A stretch of 64,000 nucleotides of DNA from Steromphala cineraria (Eukaryota > Mollusca > Gastropoda > Trochida > Trochidae): assembly GCA_916613615.1 (NCBI GenBank), contig OU744723.1, positions 67,588,239 through 67,652,238 on the forward strand. Reading direction: 5' to 3'. Made by a program: the position numbers and the translations under genes. The notes beneath the pieces were generated by a model that had not been told where the DNA came from, did not search any database, and saw only the letters and a program-made list of their open reading frames with translations. Below, one piece after another: positions 1-11,799 of the stretch (positions are counted from its first letter, which is position 1; each line of letters opens with the position of its first letter).

Positions 1-974
1 TGAAGTTTATTTTTAAATTGAGAAAAAATTCCATTGCGCCCGAACTTGTTTTGCTCAGTATATAAGTTTTACCTATAGTACATATAATCCCCGTCTTCTT
101 GAGCGCGTGACAGTCGGCGTCTACATCCAGTCTACATACGTGCTGCAGTCTACCCTGGCGGTGGCTCCCTCTGTAGGCCGAGTTACCTCCCCTCTTCTCC
201 ATCTTGATCGGAGTGAGTTGATCCCTGGAAGAATAAATAATGTTAAATTTCAATATAACACTATGATCAAACTTTATATATGTCAATATGAGGAGACATC
301 GCATATACTGAGGTACGAAAGAAAGTACACACCTCAGTTGGTGATTGTTTAAGCTCTTCTATACAACTGACATGTACATGCGTTCAACAATCAGTTAGTC
401 ATAGAATACTTATAAGATGTTTTGGATTTTCCTAAAAATGTTTCAAATAAAATAATTTTCACACTACTTTAAGTTTGTCTACTTATTAAATATATCCACG
501 TTGAAATAGATATATGTGCCTCATTTTCTATTAAAAATGAATACGACATTGTTGGTGTAAATTTTGTTTCATACCACCACCTTCATTAGAATTCAATATT
601 CAAACAAAATGTGAACCAGGCAGCAATAAATTCGCTTAACTGTTGAAAATATGTGTCTGTACCATAATCGAATGGGTCACATGTCTTGAGTAAACGGAAA
701 TCCACTACCGGGTGTACTTTCTTTTGTTCAGCAGTGTATATCAGGTTCAGTTTTGAAGAACCCCGCCGGTTTAACGTTATCAACACATATTAATGGTGTT
801 AAAACTGGCATTTTATTGTTCATTCATCTGTATTATAAATCAAGTGTTTGTTTAACTTTTATCTAAAATAGCGGGGATGGCCAAATCAAGTTTCCAAACA
901 TCTTGTTACAGTTTAAGTTCACTTAGTCAAACCTGTCCACAATGGTAAGGGCATTGGTTGCTCCCGTGGCTTCC
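1..974. other. AT-rich sequence, no gene recognised
   Basis: No conserved reading frame, splice-bounded exon or repeat was recognised here. Short open frames of 60-80 codons are at chance level for this composition. The stretch leads directly into the 77-bp satellite. Confidence 0.5.
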
Positions 975-2137
975 AGTGTTATCTTGTTCCTTGCTATATT
1001 CACTAATAGGGAAACACCTACCTCGTTGATGTTTGTTATTGTGTTATTCCTAGTGTTATCTTGTTCCTTGCTATATTCACTAATAGGGAAACACCTACCT
1101 CGTTGATGTTTGTTATTGTGTTATTCCTAGTGTTATCTTGTTCCTTGCTATATTCACTAATAGGGAAACACCTACCTCGTTGATGTTTGTTATTGTGTTA
1201 TTCCTAGTGTTATCTTGTTCCTTGCTATATTCACTAATAGGGAAACACCTACCTCGTTGATGTTTGTTATTGTGTTATTCCTAGTGTTATCTTGTTCCTT
1301 GCTATATTCACTAATAGGGAAACACCTACCTCGTTGATGTTTGGTATTGTGTTATTCCTAGTGTTATCTTGTTCCTTGCTATATTCACTAATAGGGAAAC
1401 ACCTACCTCGTTGATGTTTGGTATTGTGTTATTCCTAGTGTTATCTTGTTCCTTGCTATATTCACTAATAGGGAAACACCTACCTCGTTGATGTTTGGTA
1501 TTGTGTTATTCCTAGTGTTATCTTGTTCCTTGCTATATTCACTAATAGGGAAACACCTACCTCGTTGATGTTTGGTATTGTGTTATTCCTAGTGTTATCT
1601 TGTTCCTTGCTATATTCACTAATAGGGAAACACCTACCTCGTTGATGTTTGTTATTGTGTTATTCCTAGTGTTATCTTGTTCCTTGCTATATTCACTAAT
1701 AGGGAAACACCTACCTCGTTGATGTTTGGTATTGTGTTATTCCTAGTGTTATCTTGTTCCTTGCTATATTCACTAATAGGGAAACACCTACCTCGTTGAT
1801 GTTTGGTATTGTGTTATTCCTAGTGTTATCTTGTTCCTTGCTATATTCACTAATAGGGAAACACCTACCTCGTTGATGTTTGTTATTGTGTTATTCCTAG
1901 TGTTATCTTGTTCCTTGCTATATTCACTAATAGGGAAACACCTACCTCGTTGATGTTTGGTATTGTGTTATTCCTAGTGTTATCTTGTTCCTTGCTATAT
2001 TCACTAATAGGGAAACACCTACCTCGTTGATGTTTGTTATTGTGTTATTCCTAGTGTTATCTTGTTCCTTGCTATATTCACTAATAGGGAAACACCTACC
2101 TCGTTGATGTTTGTTATTGTGTTATTCCTAGTGTTAT
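975..2137. repeat. 77-bp tandem satellite, 15 copies
   Basis: The unit begins AGTGTTATCTTGTTCCTTGC and recurs exactly every 77 bases. Starts were counted at 975, 1052 and 1129, and the last partial copy starts at 2130, so there are 15 full units plus 8 bases. Copies are almost identical. The only variation I saw is one site, GTTTGTTATT versus GTTTGGTATT, distributed along the array as T T T T G G G G T G G T G T T. Because 77 is not a multiple of 3, frames across the array shift at each copy. A 91-codon frame at 2062-2337 starts in the last unit and is probably a chance frame. Near identity implies recent amplification or active homogenisation. Confidence 0.97.
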
Positions 2138-2815
2138 ACCATACGGAGCATACTTGTGAAGTAATCACTCGAAGAGGTAATAAATTCAAGTGCTATTTTC
2201 ACCATAATCATACTTTATATACATGTACGGGCTCTTCTGGGTACTTGGTGAAATATTTTCTAGTTTGTCAATCAGGAGCAGGACAGGTAGGTGACGTAAG
2301 GAAAGAAACTGTCTTATGGGTACACAATGTTATTTAACCATTAAAACACATATTTAAAGTGATTTCGCTTATCATACTGTTTGTAATTCCCTTAAAATCA
2401 ACTCGTATGCCTTTCACGAATAAAATCAGCAGTTCTTTCATTTAGATACAACTTTTATTCTTTACAATAACTCATACTGACAAGGCAAATGTGACCCGAA
2501 TATTAACATTACCTTGCGAATATAAAACCTTGATGTGAACGTCAACGTCAAGTTGTGTGCAGATATCCCATAGACGATATACGTTTATATCTCCTTAAGT
2601 ATATGTGGTAGTTATTAAAGAATAGATATTCATATGAAATATATATAGATAAGACTCAACAGGCAAGTGTTTAATTTATCCCACGTCGACTACATACACT
2701 TCACGTCAGCAACATATGTTGGCTATATCACTTTACCAAAACCAATGTTGATAAGACATAAAATTAGATATTGACATTGTCTTCAATTTCATGATGACAC
2801 AAAGTTGTTCAAACC
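2138..2815. other. Unannotated AT-rich sequence
   Basis: Sequence between the 77-bp satellite and the 145-bp repeat. No coding, RNA or repeat signal was seen. Confidence 0.4.
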
Positions 2816-3308
2816 GGAGAAGAAGATGAAAATATTTTCTTAAGGTTTTGACCCCTGTGACCCCATTTGGGGTCAAAGGGTCACGAAATCTACAATTCAG
2901 AATCCACATTTGCCAAGGAGTCTACACACAACTGTTTAGCTCTCTAGACCTTTTGGAACTGGAGAAGAAGATGAAAATAGGTTTTTAAGGTTTTGACCCC
3001 TGTGGCCCCATTTGGGGTCATGGGGTCACGAAATCTACAATTTAGAATCCCGATTAGCCAAGGAGTCTACACACAACTTTTCAGCTCTTTAGACCTTTTG
3101 GACCTGGAGAAGAAGATTTAAATATATTTTTAAGGTTTTGACCCCTGTGGTCCCATTTGGGGTCATGGGGTCACGAAATCTACAATTTAGAATACCCTTT
3201 TGCCAAGGAGAGTGCACATCAAATTTCAGCTCTCTAGAGTCATTTGTTCTGGAGAAGAAGTCGAAAAAGTGAAAAGTTTACAGACCTTTCAGACCTGATG
3301 AGCTAAAA
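2816..3308 (+). repeat. 145-bp tandem block of an interspersed repeat (GGAGAAGAAG family)
   Basis: GGAGAAGAAG starts at 2816, 2961, 3106 and 3251, exactly 145 apart, so there are three full units and a fourth truncated one. Each unit carries a TTTTGACCCCTGTG ... CATTTGGGGTCA motif, which is self-complementary around GACCCC/GGGGTC, then TCACGAAATCTACAATT and TAGACCTTTTGG. The block ends in CCTGATGAGCTAAAAAT. The same terminal phrase and unit occur at 12946-13390, so this is an interspersed family with internal tandem structure. A transposable element in the TTAA MITE family abuts the 3' end directly. Confidence 0.85.
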
Positions 3309-3542
3309 ATAATGTAAAGTTTAGCCATGCTATTCCCTTTCTTACACAAAATGAATTAAAGGTGTTCACACAAAATGGCCGCCAATTGATTTTATGTGAA
3401 TCTCCATACTTTGTCTATGGATGTTTTGCTTGTGTAATGAGATTTTGACACTGTCAAATAAATACATTTAGCATTAACTTACACTTATCAGTAAATTATT
3501 TAAAATATAAAATTATCAAAAATCGTGCTACTGCCCCTTTAA
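3309..3542 (-). mobile_element. TTAA-type MITE, copy A, truncated
   Basis: This is a reverse-oriented partial copy of the roughly 364-bp element seen complete at 8364, 15617, 51486 and 60048. It keeps the right terminal inverted repeat (CGTGCTACTGCCCCTTTAA, ending with TTAA at 3539-3542) and the internal AAAATGGCCGCCAAT phrase. It lacks about 125 bases including the other terminus. It joins the preceding repeat at GATGAGCTAAAA/ATAATGTAAAG. Non-coding. Confidence 0.85.
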
Positions 3543-5186
3543 CATGCCAGCAATAATCAATACAGTAGATCATTCCATAACTCCCACAACGCCACATATA
3601 GCTGCTAATATAAGTGGTTACTTTGAATTTGGAGTAAGCGTTAAAAGATAAACAACGCCAATATCCTCATTTATAGTCTTACTTTATCCTCAGGGAGGTT
3701 TACATTTCAGAGTTTTATTAGTTCCCCTACGAGTAGATATATTGACACGACAGTTAGACATACCTATACGTACGTCTCATGTTAGCAATGTCTAACTGTC
3801 TCGGAGGATCACCTGCGCAGTGTCAGTAAATAGATTTTATTCGATAATTAAAACCCGTAAGATAACAAAATGAGCTTTGTACGTGAGCAAAATATCAAAT
3901 TTTGATGTCAATGTATGACGTAAGTATTGAAAGGGTTAGCTTAAATGTTTTCATTGCCAAAATAAATGAAATCTCCTTAAAAATGTAGGACTTATTCACA
4001 AATCATACATTTTTCAAGCATTAAAATCTCAAAGCAAAAACTTAACACGCTAGTTGTTTAGTGGTAGATCAAGATTTTTAATACATACATACAAACAAAT
4101 TAATTTTTTTAAAGGTATTTTGAAGTGTTTGTTATAAATAATAAAAAGACAAATCTTATTTAATACAACTTCTTTATTAAGTTTCTGTTCTACTTAGTTT
4201 CCTCGTTTCAGACGATGAGGCATACAGTGTGATATTCATGTATATATGTATATTTAGTTGGGTAAGTATGTACAATAATTCTATCAAATAACAAGCTGCT
4301 GCATTCTCATAAACAATTGTTTGATTTTCGTGGAAAAATAATAAATGTCATAGATATGTAGATTATGAAGATTGAAAATTGAGACATCTCAGTGTATATT
4401 GTTATTTTCAATGGTACTGAAACGATACGATGTCCTTTTTGATTTGTCCTTTTATCCCATGGGTGAGAGTATATATAAGTCGTATTTAAATTTAAGGTTT
4501 AAGTAGATAAACACAGACTAAACTGGAAACCTTGAATGCTTAACACTTCGAAAAAATAAACCAAAATCTTTTTAATGCTCATTCCAATGACATTTCAACA
4601 ACATTCAAAATGAACAACAGTTAGAAAATAATATATTGTTCTACGTGCATGAATGGAAGTGCGAATGTTCTCGGCACATAGATATATATTTTAATTACCT
4701 TAATCATTACAGATATGTTCACGTAAATGCCAGTGAAATTATTACATAACATTGCCTTACAAATGTAATAGATGTCTTAAAAAAACCTTAGGCTCCAAGA
4801 TAATAATACTGCAAATATCCCCGGGAATGTACGCCAATATACATCTATATAACATGAAGTTGTTTTTGTACAATGTATATAAGTAAAATTTGAGTCAATG
4901 TTAATGCAAGTCAATTGATATTGATAGTCTCTGTGGATACACATTGACACAAATCCCATTACAAATGAAGATTTCCACTCAAAATTTCAAAAATATTCTA
5001 TAATTGTTTTATAATATACATGTAGTACAGTTTCAAGTAATGTGTTTCGGGGAAGTGTGAAGGTTGCTCTTGCGCTCCCCAGTGTCTGTCATCAATCTCG
5101 CCGCCTTCTGTATATATAAACTCTATAGATCGAATGAGTCATAAAAATACACCGCCGATTTCCTCCTACATAATACAAGTTTATCG
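3543..5186. repeat. Non-coding region holding the first copy of a diverged duplication
   Basis: About 3690-3885 resembles 5187-5325. Shared phrases in order are CAGGGAGGT..ACATTTCAG, GAGGATCACCTGCGCAGTG (GGGGATCACCTGTGCAGTG in copy two), CAGTAAATAG.TTTTATT and GATAACAAAA.GAG. Copy one also contains a small hairpin at about 3755-3806 with arms GACAGTTAGACAT and ATGTCTAACTGTC, absent from copy two, so the hairpin may be an insertion. The rest of the interval shows no gene. Confidence 0.6.
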
Positions 5187-5345
5187 TCAGGGAGGTCAAC
5201 ATTTCAGCTGCACTCCTGACATGAGACATGCCGTGGTTGTCTCGGGGGATCACCTGTGCAGTGCCAGTAAATAGGTTTTATTGGGTCATAAAAAATGCTC
5301 GATAACAAAACGAGTTCTGTACCTGCAGAAATTTCAACACCAGCA
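5187..5345 (+). repeat. Second copy of the diverged local duplication
   Basis: Direct-orientation counterpart of 3690-3885, about 1.5 kb away, lacking the hairpin segment found in the first copy. Substitutions and small indels are frequent, so the duplication is old. No coding potential is shared by the two copies. Confidence 0.6.
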
Positions 5346-7124
5346 ATTTCCAGTCTTGCAATGAGCAAATGTCCTTGAGTGTGAAACCAAATACTTAAGA
5401 GATACGTCGAATTACCAATGTGGATCCATGACATAATTACTAAAGGAAGTAGCTAGATTCAACCGAACAAAGGTAAAGTAACGGAGAGTCCTTAATGTAA
5501 TGAACACCATAACTAACATCCGTATCTTCACATTAAGAAGCTGACATTAGCGGATCCATGGGCAGCGAAAATCATGAACACTTACTTCTTAAAAACGACT
5601 GACATGTTGATCTGATGTCACGTTTCGTTCTGTTGCAGAGAACCTTTGACAACTATTTTACAGTGCATGTATCCGCCTCTGAGCTAGTGAATTCAAGTAT
5701 AAAAGGCAAATCTATGGATGGCAACTTCTTCTTCATCCGTTGGGGATTGCAAATTCGCAAAGACAACCAGGTCCAAGCTAATTGTCCTTTGGCAGATCCA
5801 GATTAAACAGTTTATCCCCGCCATTGTTGATTGAGACAGATAGTTCTCTCCCTGACTGACACTTGATACCTTGTGGAAGATGTGTTTTTGGGGTGTAAAA
5901 TGATACTCATTATCTCTCTCGAAGATCAACTCTGCTGCCCACTCTCCGACCCTCATACCAGACCTGTCAACTCCCTCTCTCTAACTCAGCCGTGGGACAG
6001 ACTAGCCTTGCTGAGGCTTGTCACAAACATGTTCATGATTTCCATGATTTGTATATTGCATTGCATTGATATTAACCTACCAGTAACAAATTACAAGACA
6101 AGAAGGTAGGGTAGAGATCTTGACTTCATTGTGCTGTGAAGAAATACTTTTAGAAATTAGTTGCTGTGGACCGTGTCCTTTTCTTAGGAATGCATTCTCT
6201 TCAAATTTGCAAAAATAAAAGGCTTGTTTTAGTGACCAAAAAGCGCTAGTAGTTTAACGCGTTTCGTGATTTTTTTTTTATCAATTTGTCTGTTCAAATA
6301 TTTTTCCATACCTAGTTAGGATGAGTTTCTGTTAATTAAGAAAACCCAGAAATCTTCTGATCATCTGAAAATCAAGCCCATGAACCAATAGTATACAGTT
6401 TCGTAAAGTGGACTAGGAGCTGGTCTATTAAATTTCCTAAACAAAATGTTGAGATTCAGGGGTCCACTATCAGTGAAAGAGCCATCTGGTAACAAGCTAT
6501 GACAGGTTGACAAGTGGTTTGTTGTTTGTGGCACCGCTTGCTGGTAGAAGGAATGTGAAGCTGGAGAGATCAAACGTTTTTGCTCTGCTCACCAGTGAGC
6601 AAATTCTATGTACATCTTCCACTAAGATCATATACTAGATATATAATCTTTTTTTTTACTCGAGTATCTGGTAGATAGATAGATGAACATGCTTTAAAGA
6701 TTTTTAAAAGCTCTACAATATCATGCAACGATTTATTTAGGATTTTTTTCCATGATTGTCAGAAATATATTATATCAAGAAATTATGCAACAAAAGACAA
6801 GCGTATGATGGGGTTGTAAAATTTACGGAAAATGTTCATATTTTTGGTAACCAAAAACATATAAACAAACCAATTTCTAGTGAAAATGTCCATTACACCT
6901 CAATTGACTTACATAGCTAATCGTCCAAGTAAAATCAGCGTCATCGACAAAATGACCTACACAAGGGCAATCCGATATCTGGAAAGGTGAATTATTGAAA
7001 AATACAAGTTTGACTTCTACACTGTCTGATGGAAAAGACTAATATATCAGAAAGATAAACGTAACACAAACTTTCTGGGAGAAGGCGATGGAGTATAAAC
7101 GTGGAACAGTCGTACCTTTGGGAA
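5346..7124. other. Non-coding interval, no recognised gene
   Basis: Several frames of 60-87 codons overlap on both strands between 5600 and 6110, and one frame of 70 codons lies on the minus strand at 6361-6573. None has a recognisable domain, splice context or conserved composition. At about 5712 there is a short match (ATGGATGGCAACTTCTT) to the phrase found at the ends of the Penelope-like relics at 7990 and 48340, which may be a fragment. Confidence 0.4.
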
Positions 7125-7765
7125 ATCACGCACCTTGCCAGGCCTGTAATCAACTTGATCTTAAACTGTTACAAGATCGATCTTAAGAAAGTGCCGTACA
7201 GAGGCAGACACAGAGGCAAAGGATAACTAAGAACCGTCCAATGTATGTAACAAGACATTTTAGATGAAAAATTTACACTGACTATCCAAAACTAAAATTT
7301 CAAGTAGATCAGAAAAAAAACTGTTTGGGTGAGCAATGGGGAAATTTACTTACACAAACACAAAACGGAACTTCACTGTGTAATTGAGAAATATTAACAT
7401 GTATATTTTATATTGTAAATATCAGAAGCATACACGTGCGCACACTGTCTGGGATGAAGAAAAGAAGTATAAACGTTAGATATACCTTCGGGATCTAACG
7501 AGCTTGGTCAAACACCAAGACTGTAGTCATATCAAACTTCAGAACAGCAAGTCTAGGTCAACAGTGAAATATTCATTTGACAGAGGCTCCTTTTGTATTG
7601 AAAAATAATATAATCGTTGTACAGTAATACAGTATTGTTATTTCAGAGACTGAATATAAGTCTATCACGCACCTTGCCAGGCCTGCAATCTACTTATCCT
7701 AAACTGTACTAAGAAATCTCGGTACACAGGGACAAAGGGCAAGGGCTATCTACGATCGATATACA
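7125..7765 (+). repeat. Pair of direct repeats about 539 bp apart
   Basis: ATCACGCACCTTGCCAGGCC begins at 7125 and again at 7664. Similarity continues through CTTAAACTG/CCTAAACTGT, AAGAAA..C.GTAC..AGG and ACAAAGGGCAAGG-like sequence for about 100 bases. Between the copies the sequence is AT-rich without a reading frame. It may be the remnant of a longer tandem repeat or element ends. Confidence 0.6.
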
Positions 7766-7984
7766 AGCAGATTGCGAAGTGATTGATGTTCGGTATTCTC
7801 TGAGCGTGTATAACGGTGTTTGTATATCAAGAATTTTGTAAACACTCATTAGTAATACGTGTAATACTATGATTTAATCTTAATTAGGTCATTTGTTGTA
7901 AAAGGCAGTTTCGTATTGCTTAATAATGATATAACTTACATAGCTTCTTTGAGAGGCATTTTAGAAGTTGGAATGATGATAATG

Positions 7985-8100
7985 AAGAAACATATATGGA
8001 TGACAACTTCTTTATTCATGATATACGACGTTCTGTCTGTTTCTGTGCTGTTTTCAGGCAACTGTGTCGAAACGTCGCATATCATGATTCATTGAAATGT
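7985..8100. mobile_element. Inverted-repeat relic resembling a Penelope-like element terminus
   Basis: ATATGGATGACAACTTCTTT at 7995 reads on the minus strand as AAAGAAGTTGTCATCCATAT, the phrase that ends the Penelope-like fragment at 48776. On the plus strand GTCGAAACGTCGCATATCATG follows about 60 bases later and pairs with the left CATGATATACGACGTT. Head-to-head terminal fragments of this kind are common in Penelope-like insertions. No coding sequence remains here. Assignment rests on similarity to the 48.3-48.8 kb element. Confidence 0.5.
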
Positions 8101-8363
8101 GTAATCCATAAAAATGTTATTGCAAATTATGCTAAACACGAGTCTACAGTATTAACCTATCCCAGCACTGCATAAAAGATATAGACAAGTTCATATTGTA
8201 CTACCATGCTTTGTCAATTAAAACGGGCAGATACCTAAATTTCAATGTATGATAGCAAATGTGTCTAATGTAAAACCAATGAAGAAGTGCTTTTTATTTT
8301 GAAATGTCCGATGTATAACGATCTACGAAAAGGAATTATGAAGCCATTTTAATCCATATACCT

Positions 8364-8728
8364 TTAAAGGGGAATTAGCACGTTTTTTGATAATTTAATA
8401 TTTTTAATTTTTCACTTAGAATTGTACACTAATGCTAAATGTATTATTGTGACAATGTCAAAAATGTTATAACACAAACCAATTAAACCATAGTCAGAGG
8501 AGAAAGTATAAAAATTCACCTAAAATCTATTGGCGGCCATTTTGTGTGAACACATTAAATTCATTTTGTGTAAGAAAAAGGAATAGCATGGCTAAACTTT
8601 ACATAATATATTTGAATTATTACTGCTCCATTTAGGTTAAAGGCATAGTCTTTCAATTGGAACCATTAACTTTCATTTTCCTGACATCACCTTATATTCC
8701 CCCCAAAAACGTGCTACTGCCCCTTTAA
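8364..8728 (+). mobile_element. TTAA-type MITE, copy B
   Basis: Complete non-autonomous element flanked by TTAA at 8364-8367 and 8725-8728. The left end is TTAAAGGGGAATTAGCACGT and the right end ACGTGCTACTGCCCCTTTAA, which are inverted repeats apart from small changes at the left end. It carries TTGGCGGCCATTTTGTGTGA internally. No reading frame. A TTAA target site is the signature of piggyBac-type transposition, but no transposase for this family is in the window. Confidence 0.9.
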
Positions 8729-9240
8729 CCTTGTCCAGTATCAACAACACCTGCTTTAAAGAAGAGAAGATTGCTTTATGAAAGATTATACTGGGAAAAT
8801 TACAAGAACACCTCTTAAGTTTAAGTAAATAAATTTGAGCTTATTTAATAGCTATATTTCATTTCATCTTCGAAAACATAATATGTTTTTACATTAACCA
8901 ATATTAACTCTGTTGTGAAATGTTTTACTGAAATATATTTCTTTAATATTTTATTGCAGAAATAGCTTTTACAATATAGGACTAAAAACCTATACAGAAT
9001 ATGCCAGAATTTGATTTCCGATATACGATAAAAAAATTATCATATGATCAGCGATGGAATACTTGGTTTTATCAGTGACATAACTGTCTATCAGGCAACA
9101 GTGACGATATATTATATTTTCACTATGCCCAGTGTCGATATATTATATCGGATGCTGGAACTACTTTCAGATATGTGAACAAATGCGGTTAACGTTCCAG
9201 TTGTTAAGTCATTTTAATTACATATTTCATTTAAAATCAA
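8729..9240. other. Non-coding interval
   Basis: AT-rich sequence with no recognised coding or RNA feature. A GATATATTATAT-type phrase occurs twice near 9105-9150. Confidence 0.4.
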
Positions 9241-9387
9241 ATAATAAATAGTATACTAAATGTGGTTTTCCAAATATCAGGTTTATTTCATCTCGTGACA
9301 AGTGGATATTTCACACGTGGCTGCGCCCATGACACTCGATGAAATAAACCTGGTATTCGGAAAACCACATTAAGTATCCTCTTTATC
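9241..9387. mobile_element. Hairpin (foldback) element, CGCAGCCAC-core family
   Basis: Long inverted repeat. The left arm runs from about 9247 (TAAATAGTATACT, TGTGGTTTTCCAAATATCAG, GTTTATTTCATCTCGTG). The reverse complement of the right arm is near-identical (AAGAGGATACTTAATGTGG, TTTTCCGAATACCAGG, TTTATTTCATCGAGTG). The centre carries TTTCACACGTGGCTGCGCCC, a variant of the core found at 29.98, 30.44 and 57.1 kb. It codes for nothing and would fold into a hairpin of more than 50 bp. Confidence 0.8.
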
Positions 9388-10382
9388 TTGCTATGCTATG
9401 TTATGAAGATATCATATGAATCCATTATATATTGTCTGTAATTTGTAGAACTACAAGAAGAAGTTGATATCTTCGAAATTTCCCAAGGTGAAGCTCTTGA
9501 ACAGCCTTAGCTTATATTCAACTCTAACCTAGGACGCAATTAATCAATCTTTATTCAATACTCAGGTCTATAGTACATTATATAGTATTATACAGTTCAA
9601 TATACATACAAATCTGTTTTACACACACACACACACAAATGAAATGTGAGTCAGTGTTACAACTGTCTTCTGATTTTAAATGCGTGGTATATAAACCTAG
9701 GATGCGTGTAGTTATGAAGTTATGAATTCAGCATTATCTAAACAGAGATTATAGAAATTCTCAATATTTTACAATTCAGAGTCTGCAAATATATACATCA
9801 GGTATATATATATATTTATTGTACAAACATAATCGACGATTATGTTAATGAGAGATATTTAATCTTCACGTTATCAAATTGTGTAAATCAAGGCATATTT
9901 ATCTAGTAATATGTAACAAATTTGGATTATCATTTCAAATATCCTCTCTCCTGAGTTGTCTTCCGTGATTATTCATACCACATCCAGGAGACAACAACGT
10001 CATACAAGGTCACTAACCATTCACAGGTCAAAGGTTTCGGCCAGTGTTATCAGTTTTTGATTGTAACATTCCAGCTTGTGGCTTTCAAGTCTGGTTCACA
10101 TGCCCTCTTCTCAATAATCCCGTTACTACGCTTTTTATCACGATAACTACATCGACTGTACATAAACCTTGACTTACATTCAGTCTCTGGACAATATTCT
10201 CAACCACGAATACTAAAAGAGCCACGGAGTCAAGCTGTCTTCGGTGTACCAATAAGATGACATTTTTTAAATAAAAATCACGGTGTCTAATTAACAATAT
10301 AATAACAAATATCATCTCTCCACAAAGGGGGTGGTGAGGTGAGGTGATCTCGAGTTTATCGCGGCATTTAAGAGTATTTCAC
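9388..10382. other. Non-coding interval with an (AC)n microsatellite
   Basis: An (AC)8-type microsatellite lies at 9621-9637. The rest is AT-rich. A 76-codon frame on the minus strand at 10085-10315 has no recognised domain. Confidence 0.4.
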
Positions 10383-10600
10383 TTATATCGCGGCGGCTAG
10401 TATTATTGCAGGGGGAAAGCCCTCAACGCCATTGTGGTTATGCATTGCGGCTTGAACTAGTGAACCATGGGTGGTACTGCACTGTAATACTGTGTAGTAT
10501 TGCACCCAAACCTGACTGAGTGTAGAACAGTTCTCTACTGCAGACAAAGTTGCTGAGCCCCTGACGAGATTCAAACCACGGATCTCAGCAAAGGGAACGA
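10383..10600 (-). repeat. Interspersed repeat shared with 56.95-57.08 kb
   Basis: TTGAACTAGTGAACCATGGG ... CAACCTGACTG.GTGTAGAA is repeated, diverged, at about 56952-57060. Next to the repeat, at 10564-10583, the minus strand reads GAGATCCGTGGTTTGAATCT, which resembles a pol III B box (GGTTTGAATCT versus consensus GGTTCGANTCC). I found no convincing A box upstream, so a tRNA-derived SINE is possible but unproven. Confidence 0.5.
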
Positions 10601-10860
10601 TTCATGGAAATCAAAGAATTCACTCAAAATCTTCCATGATTGCTGCCTGGGTAAAGTGGGGAATCTCAATAAATTTGTTACTTTAGACTGAATTTTAGTA
10701 TTTAAAATGAATAAAACGCTATAAAATGTAGCTATTCATCCTAAAAAACAACAGAGGAGCCCGCTGAAGCATTCTCGGAAACAACAGTGATCTAGACTTG
10801 CTACAATAACATAGACTTGCTTGGGTCTATATAGATATTTGTTTCAGGGACTGTCAAGCA

Positions 10861-11799
10861 CCTGTCACACTTCAGTGTATACTCCCTGCGTACAAGTTGC
10901 GTATGACAATTTTCTCATACGCAGCAATACGCAGTGGTACGCAGGACACGCAACTCGTACGCACCTTCGTTGCGTTACGGTCGTTTTGTGTACGTCGGCA
11001 TACGCTTGGACCACTTTCATACGCTTGAAACTATGTTGCGTATGGTTAACACGCAACGCATCGGTTTTACATCGGTCGAGGACGGTACATGTACTTTAGG
11101 TGATCGTAATGGGTATGCACTTCATAAGCAGTGGGAGTTGATGTCCCGAACCAACGCATTGCTAGCGCATAGAAGACGTACATAAAACGCTTTTCAAGCA
11201 AATGTAGCACGTATGAAGAACGGTCTTAAACCGAATGATAACAATGGTAAAATGCATTGTCCACTTTTCCCTTATGAATAACGTATGAAAAACGTACTCA
11301 TAACGTACATAGGGTACATCGTGAATTTGATATAGATACAATAACGAAAGGGTGCTTGATAATATTACCTCCGTATACTATTTGAAAGTGTTTCTTTCTT
11401 TCATATAGCACCTTGATATCGTAGTTAAAAAGAATTAAGAGTCGAAACTATCCAACTATGATAACAACCGCATGGAAATACACAGTAAAATTATTAACCA
11501 TTTTTAAAATTTCATTCAATCTTTCGTTAAAAGTAACATAACATTGAAGATAGAAACATAATGAATGACATGTTTGTACTATTAGTTCTAGTAAATCAAA
11601 TATGAGAAGAGTGGGGATACGCAAGTCATATGCATCTCCAACGCACCCCTAACACCCCCAACGCAAAGTTCGTAAATCAGTCGCTCCATGTGCGGTACAA
11701 ATAAGGCAAAATACGGTAAATCTGTGAGCGAACTGGTGGCGTATGAAAATTATCCATACGCAACTCAAACGCACTTGCTATACGCTTCAGTGTGACAGG
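10861..11799. mobile_element. Foldback DNA transposon with TACGC-rich subterminal repeats
   Basis: Left end CCTGTCACACTTCAGTGTAT; right end, read in reverse complement, CCTGTCACACTGAAGCGTAT. The similarity continues about 65 bases inward (GTTGCGTATG..AATTTTC, CATACGC). Between the ends, short motifs such as TACGCA and GTACG recur dozens of times in both orientations, unlike the AT-rich flanks. Overlapping frames of 60-136 codons across it come from this repetitive, GC-richer content and have no transposase motif. Length is about 0.94 kb. The architecture (TIR plus dense subterminal motifs) parallels the 41946-43098 element. Target duplication not resolved. Confidence 0.75.

Noticed and set aside
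107..352. 81-codon plus-strand frame
   Set aside because: No domain, no conserved features; similar lengths occur by chance several times in this window.
975..2137. CRISPR-like array
   Set aside because: The units are continuous 77-bp repeats without unique spacers, in a eukaryotic setting.
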